Origin: Deltaproteobacteria bacterium
Lineage (GTDB): Bacteria > Myxococcota > Myxococcia > Myxococcales > Myxococcaceae
DNA: 8,653 nucleotides
Reading direction: 5' to 3'
Assembly: GCA_016875515.1 (NCBI GenBank)
Contig: VGRA01000078.1
Location: 1-8,653 of the forward strand
Part shown: positions 5,658 through 8,653 of the stretch, in pieces
Numbering within the stretch: the stretch's first letter is position 1
Layout of the letters: every line of letters starts with the position of its first letter
Program-made: the position numbers and the translations under genes
The notes under the pieces: generated by a model
Seen by the model: only the letters and a program-made list of their open reading frames with translations
The model's database searches: none
Told to the model about the DNA's origin: nothing

Positions 5658-6676
5658 GGGGCATGGTGCTGGCGGCGGGGCTGGGCACGCGCCTGCGCCC
5701 GCTGACGGAGGCGTGGCCCAAGCCGGCCATCCCGCTGCTGGGGCAGCCGCTGTTCCGCTACAACCTGGCGCTGCTGCGCGGGGCGGGCGTCACCGCGGTG
5801 GGCATCAACACGCACCACCTGCCGGACGTCATGCGGGCGTGTGCGGAAGCGGAGTGCCGGCGCGCGGGCCTGGGGCTGGAGGCGGTCCATGAGCCGGTCA
5901 TCCAGGGCACCGGCGGCGGCATCCGGGGGCTGAAGCATTTCCTCTCCGGAGACGACTTCCTCGTGCTGAACGGGGACATCCTGTTCAGCTTGCCGCTCGG
6001 GCCGGTGGTAGAGGCGCACCGCGCCTGCGGCGCCGCGGCCACGATGGTGCTGTTGCCCATGCCCGCCGGCGAGGCGTTCGCCGCGGTGGAGGTGGATCCT
6101 GCCGGGGTCGTCCGGCGCATTGCAGGCCATGGCCCGGGCGGCGAGCGGCTCGCGCCGTGGCACTTCACCGGCGTGCACGTCATGTCCCCCGCCGTGTTCG
6201 ACTTCATGCGAGGCGGAGGCCCCGAGGACATCAACCGCGAGGTGTACGTCCGGATGCTGCAGGCGGGGCTGTCCGTCCGGGGACACATGGTGTCGGGCTA
6301 CTGGTCGGACCTGGGCACGCCGTCCCGCTACCTTGCGGCGCAGCGGGATCTGCTGTTCGGGCAGGTGCCGCTCGCGCCTTTCGGGGAGGCGGATCCCTTT
6401 GCCGGGCTCCAGCGGACGCAGGCCGGGTGGATCTCCCCCGGCGCCAACGCCTCCGGCGCCGGCCTGGCGGGACCTGTCCACCTCTCCTCAGGCGCCACCC
6501 TCCGCCCGGGGGCGAAGCTGGGCTCCGCGGTGCACGTGGCGGCGGGCGCCGAGGTGGGGGAGGGGGCGCGGCTCAACCGCGTGGCCGTTTTCCCGGACAC
6601 GCACGTGCGGCCGGGCGAGGAACTGGTGGAGTGCCTGGCGTGGCGGGACGAGCGCGTGGCCGCGCCGCTGCCCTGA
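5654..6676 (+). CDS. Sugar-1-phosphate nucleotidyltransferase with C-terminal hexapeptide-like extension (MurU/GlmU-like)
   Basis: A 340-residue enzyme predicted to join a sugar-1-phosphate to an NTP, giving an NDP-sugar and pyrophosphate. The N-terminal signature LAAGLGTRLRPLT (6-18) and PKPAIPL (22-28) form the nucleotide-binding loop. LNGDILF (105-111) carries the metal-binding Asp108, and GYWSDLGTPSRYLAAQ (215-230) is the usual closing motif. After about residue 257, hexad-like repeats (SPGANA, AGPVHL, SSGATL, RPGAKL, GEGARL) suggest a short left-handed beta-helix. Pseudomonas MurU is about 220 residues and lacks such a tail, so a different sugar, or oligomer assembly, is possible. The GTG start at 5654 overlaps the kinase stop (GTGA), implying translational coupling; ATG at 5663 would give a 337-residue version. 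The neighbour supports a salvage or activation pair. Confidence 0.9.
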   Translation: MRGMVLAAGLGTRLRPLTEAWPKPAIPLLGQPLFRYNLALLRGAGVTAVGINTHHLPDVMRACAEAECRRAGLGLEAVHEPVIQGTGGGIRGLKHFLSGDDFLVLNGDILFSLPLGPVVEAHRACGAAATMVLLPMPAGEAFAAVEVDPAGVVRRIAGHGPGGERLAPWHFTGVHVMSPAVFDFMRGGGPEDINREVYVRMLQAGLSVRGHMVSGYWSDLGTPSRYLAAQRDLLFGQVPLAPFGEADPFAGLQRTQAGWISPGANASGAGLAGPVHLSSGATLRPGAKLGSAVHVAAGAEVGEGARLNRVAVFPDTHVRPGEELVECLAWRDERVAAPLP

Positions 6677-6687
6677 CGCCGGTCAGG
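6672..6687. terminator. Small symmetric hairpin spanning both convergent stop codons
   Basis: CCTGAC (6672-6677) and GTCAGG (6682-6687) form a 6-bp stem with a 4-nt loop. The stop codons of the nucleotidyltransferase (6674-6676) and of the phosphatase (6683-6685) occupy mirror positions in the stem. There is no T-tract on either side, so a role as a bidirectional terminator is only tentative. Confidence 0.25.
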
Positions 6688-7507
6688 TGCTGAAGACCTG
6701 CGCGAGCACGCACGTCACGTTGTCCAGCCCGCCGTTGGCGTTGGCCAGGTCAATGAGCTGCTTGCAGGCGCCCTCGAGCCGGGCCCAGCGCTCCTCCTCG
6801 TTCGCGTTGGGGCTGGAGGGAGGGGAGAGCGCGGCGAGCGTGCTGCGGATGAGGGGATCCGGCACCATGCCGGACAGCCCGTCCGAGCACAGCAGGAAGA
6901 TGTCCCCGTCTTGCGGCTCCACCCGGACCACGTCCACCTGCACCGTGTCCTTCATCCCGAGCGCCCGGACAATGACGTTCTTGTGCGGGAAGGCTTCAAT
7001 CTCCTCGGGGGTCAGCTTCTTGGACTTGAGGTAGTCGTTGAGCAGCGAGTGGTCCTCGGTGACCTGCTTCAGCTCGCCCCGGCTGAACTGGTACACCCGG
7101 CTGTCCCCCACGTGCCCCACGTAGGCCGTGGTGCCGGAGAAGTAGACCGAAACCACGGTGGTGCCCATGCCGCGAAGCTTCGGGTCCGCGCTGGAGCGCT
7201 CGTGGATCCGCATGTTTGCCAGCTTGATGCCGGTGGCCAGGCGGTTCTCCTCGTAGTTGCGCGCCCGGTCCATCTTGTAGGGCCAGGTGGCGTCCTGGTC
7301 CTTGGCGGTCATCCGGAAGAACTCGACGAGCTCCTCCACGGCGATCTCGGACGCGACCTCCCCGGACGAGTGCCCGCCCATCCCGTCCGCCACGCAGACG
7401 AGCGGGAACTCCCGGTCGAACTGCTCGAACTTCTTGGGGAAGCAGTTGTCCTCGTTACCGGTTCGCTTCCGTCCAAGATCGGTAAGTCCTGCCACCTCTA
7501 TGCGCAT
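6683..7507 (-). CDS. PP2C-family Ser/Thr protein phosphatase
   Basis: A 274-residue soluble metal-dependent phosphatase of the bacterial PP2C (PrpC/Stp) group, which removes phosphate from Ser/Thr of proteins and usually opposes Hanks-type kinases. Motifs in order: GLTDLGRKRTGNEDN (7-21, Glu19/Asp20), VADGMGGH (39-46, Asp41/Gly42 at the metal centre), GMGTTVV (113-119), HVGDSRVY (132-139), EDHSLLND (151-158), LLCSDGLSG (205-213, Asp209) and GGLDNVTCV (259-267, Asp262). All metal-binding acidic residues are present, so it should be active. There is no membrane helix or sensor domain. The extended segment at about 70-110 is longer than in minimal PP2Cs. The start at ATG 7507 has only a weak AGGA 13 nt upstream. 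It lies 85 bp after the DUF192 gene and convergent, 6 bp apart, with the nucleotidyltransferase. No kinase gene is adjacent, so its substrate is unknown. Confidence 0.95.
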   Translation of the reverse strand: MRIEVAGLTDLGRKRTGNEDNCFPKKFEQFDREFPLVCVADGMGGHSSGEVASEIAVEELVEFFRMTAKDQDATWPYKMDRARNYEENRLATGIKLANMRIHERSSADPKLRGMGTTVVSVYFSGTTAYVGHVGDSRVYQFSRGELKQVTEDHSLLNDYLKSKKLTPEEIEAFPHKNVIVRALGMKDTVQVDVVRVEPQDGDIFLLCSDGLSGMVPDPLIRSTLAALSPPSSPNANEEERWARLEGACKQLIDLANANGGLDNVTCVLAQVFST

Positions 7508-7552
7508 ACCGTGGGCCGTATCCTGTCCGAGTCCGTCCGCCGAAGGGCCTTA

Positions 7553-7582
7553 ACGCTAACAAAGCGCCCCGAAAAGGGTCAA
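7553..7582 (-). promoter_or_regulatory. Weak promoter candidate for the PP2C gene
   Basis: On the minus strand TTGACC (7582-7577) is a good -35-like element; TAGCGT (7558-7553), 18 bp on, is a poor -10. The 85-bp gap between the DUF192 stop and the phosphatase start is large enough for a promoter and is relatively AT-rich. This is inference from sequence resemblance only. Confidence 0.25.
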
Positions 7583-7592
7583 AAACCAACTG

Positions 7593-7946
7593 TCACCCTC
7601 CGTCAAACGAGAGGACGTCCCCGGGGACCGTCCCCGTGGCGGCGAGCGTGCCGGCGGGCAGCTCGAGCACCGAGTGGGCGGCCCGGAAGACCGGCGTGGC
7701 CCGCCAAGGCGGCATGGCCTCGACGCAGCGCACCACCCGCAGCTCCCTGTTCAGGAAGACCGCGTCGATGGCGAACCGCATGAAGAAGGAGTGGATGCCG
7801 TTGCACGGGACGAGGTGGAGCGCTTCTCCGGCGGGCAGCCCCGGGCGCCCCATGAGCCCGAAGAAGCGGGGCCAGAAGCCGCCTGCCCGGACGGCGCGGA
7901 GGGCGAGCGTGCGCCCGCGGGTCACATTGTTCACGCGCAGTGGCAT
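7593..7946 (-). CDS. DUF192 family protein
   Basis: A 117-residue protein spanning a complete DUF192 domain (PF02643). It begins RVNNVTRGRTLA, continues FWPRFFGLMGRPGLPAGEAL (24-43, the F-x-RxxGLxxRxxL-x-G pattern), then LVPCNGIHSFFMRFAIDAVF (45-64, the conserved C-x-x-IHxFxMRFxIDxxF core), PPWRATP (79-85) and VLELPAGT (93-100). The family has no established biochemical function; members are small, often exported or periplasmic, but no signal peptide is visible with this start. A longer form starting at ATG 7970 adds eight residues (MGYDPSPS) and would share two bases with the trmL start. The shorter form fits family members better. It lies upstream of the phosphatase on the same strand. Confidence 0.88.
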   Translation of the reverse strand: MPLRVNNVTRGRTLALRAVRAGGFWPRFFGLMGRPGLPAGEALHLVPCNGIHSFFMRFAIDAVFLNRELRVVRCVEAMPPWRATPVFRAAHSVLELPAGTLAATGTVPGDVLSFDGG

Positions 7947-7968
7947 GCTGGGGGACGGGTCGTAGCCC

Positions 7969-8454
7969 ATGCTCCAGCCGCTGTCCTCTCCGCTGCACCT
8001 CGTGCTCGTCTCGCCGCAGATTCCTCCCAACACGGGGAACATTGCCCGGCTGTGCGCGTGCACCGGCTGCCGGCTCATTCTGGTGGAGCCGCTCGGGTTC
8101 CAGATCACGGACCGGGAGCTCCGCCGCGCCGGGTTGGACTACTGGGACAAGGTCTTCGTGGCGCTCTACCCGGACTACGCCGCGTACGTCGCCGCGTGGC
8201 CCATGGCCCGCCGCTTCCTCTTCGAGGTGGACACCGGCCGGTCCAGCTATGACGTGACGTACGCCCCCGGGGACCACCTGGTGTTCGGCCCCGAGCCCAG
8301 CGGGCTGCCCGGGGAGATCCTCCGAGGGGGCAGCGGCGAGCCCGTCACCCTGCCCATGTTGGAGGCGCGGCGCAGCCTGAACCTGTCCACCGCGGTGGGG
8401 ATTGCCGCGTACGAGGCCCTCCGGCAACTGCAATTCGGAGCCGGATTCCACTAG
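7969..8454 (+). CDS. trmL: tRNA (cytidine/uridine-34-2'-O)-methyltransferase TrmL (SPOUT family)
   Basis: A 161-residue SPOUT methyltransferase that uses SAM to 2'-O-methylate the wobble nucleotide, in E. coli of the two tRNA-Leu species. Motifs: PQIPPNTGNIARLCACTG (16-33, motif 1 with Asn24 and Arg27), LDYWDKV (56-62), LVFGPEPSGLP (104-114, motif 2) and RSLNLSTAVGIAAYEALRQ (135-153, motif 3), which form the SAM-binding trefoil knot. Length equals that of the minimal TrmL/YibK type with no extra RNA-binding domain. The start is ATG 7969; a G-rich run about 12 nt upstream is the only ribosome-binding-site candidate. It diverges from the DUF192 gene with 22 bp between start codons. As a SAM user it generates SAH, the substrate of AhcY, but nothing ties it to SahR control. 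Confidence 0.93.
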   Translation: MLQPLSSPLHLVLVSPQIPPNTGNIARLCACTGCRLILVEPLGFQITDRELRRAGLDYWDKVFVALYPDYAAYVAAWPMARRFLFEVDTGRSSYDVTYAPGDHLVFGPEPSGLPGEILRGGSGEPVTLPMLEARRSLNLSTAVGIAAYEALRQLQFGAGFH

Positions 8455-8500
8455 ACTCCACGCCCTGCAGCCGCCACGTCGTCCTCGAGAGGTTGTCACC

Positions 8501-8653
8501 GTGTCCGAACCGCAGGATCCCGCCGAGGCCGCGCGCCTCCGCCGCCAGAGGTTGCTCCGCCGCGCGGTGGAGAACATGGGGGTGCTGCCCAAACAGCGTG
8601 TCCAGGAGGGGGCGGTGGCCATCTCGCCGGCCGTCCCCGAGGCCCCCGTGGGG
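8501..8653 (+). CDS. Start of an unrecognised gene, cut by the window edge
   Basis: An open frame of 51 codons begins with GTG at 8501 and is preceded by GAGAGG 8 nt upstream, a good ribosome-binding site. The protein starts VSEPQDPAEAARLRRQRLL and continues RRAVENMGVLPKQRVQEGAV: a basic, helix-prone N-terminus without a signal peptide or membrane helix. Codon bias matches the neighbours. It follows trmL by 46 bp on the same strand and could be co-transcribed. The function cannot be judged from this fragment. Confidence 0.65.
   Translation, partial: MSEPQDPAEAARLRRQRLLRRAVENMGVLPKQRVQEGAVAISPAVPEAPVG

Noticed and set aside
6203..6210. A second half-site-like TTCATGCG in the nucleotidyltransferase gene
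   Set aside because: It encodes FMR in a conserved coding frame, lacks the matching second half-site and is not near a promoter.
5570..6481. 303-codon open frame antisense to the nucleotidyltransferase
   Set aside because: Low-complexity Arg/Gln/His-rich shadow with no motifs; the plus strand has all nucleotidyltransferase signatures.

Overview
The window is a gene-dense stretch of a very GC-rich bacterial chromosome. The gene content (an ArsR/methyltransferase regulator next to S-adenosylhomocysteine hydrolase, a PP2C phosphatase, a proline-rich soluble protein of unknown function) and the strong G/C third-position bias fit a myxobacterium (Myxococcales, probably the Myxococcus/Corallococcus/Archangium group). 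That placement is inference from content and composition. There is no sign of an integrated element, insertion sequence, CRISPR array, tRNA or rRNA. This is ordinary chromosomal housekeeping DNA with a few unusual junctions.

Left part (1-3726), mostly minus strand. The 3' end of a COG4529-type FAD/NAD(P)-binding protein (plus strand) enters from the left edge; it carries an apparent frameshift at a run of seven G (160-166). It converges on, and overlaps by 8 bp, a minus-strand gene for peptide deformylase (def). Reading leftward on the minus strand, the order is: a 75-residue YgiT-like zinc-finger protein, sahR (ArsR winged helix fused to a SAM-methyltransferase-like domain), ahcY/sahH, then def. 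sahR-ahcY looks like the core of the SAM-cycle regulon: AhcY hydrolyses SAH, and SahR is known elsewhere to repress SAM-cycle genes and release DNA when SAH rises. A perfect 22-bp palindrome lies 12 bp before the sahR start codon, inside a promoter-like sequence, and is the best operator candidate in the window. A 12-bp GC-rich hairpin separates ahcY from def.

Middle part (3737-6676), plus strand. A probable three-gene operon: a 288-residue hydrophilic, proline-rich N-terminal/compact C-terminal protein of unknown function; an aminoglycoside-phosphotransferase-fold sugar kinase resembling AmgK; and a sugar-1-phosphate nucleotidyltransferase resembling MurU but carrying a C-terminal hexapeptide-like extension. 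Kinase and nucleotidyltransferase overlap by 4 nt (GTGA). Together they look like a sugar salvage/activation route from free sugar to sugar-1-phosphate to NDP-sugar. The operon starts only 10 bp from the divergent zinc-finger gene.

Right part (6683-8653). A PP2C-family protein phosphatase and a DUF192 protein lie on the minus strand. Divergent from them are trmL (tRNA wobble 2'-O-methyltransferase) and the first 51 codons of an unrecognised gene that runs off the right edge. No gap between genes exceeds about 100 bp.
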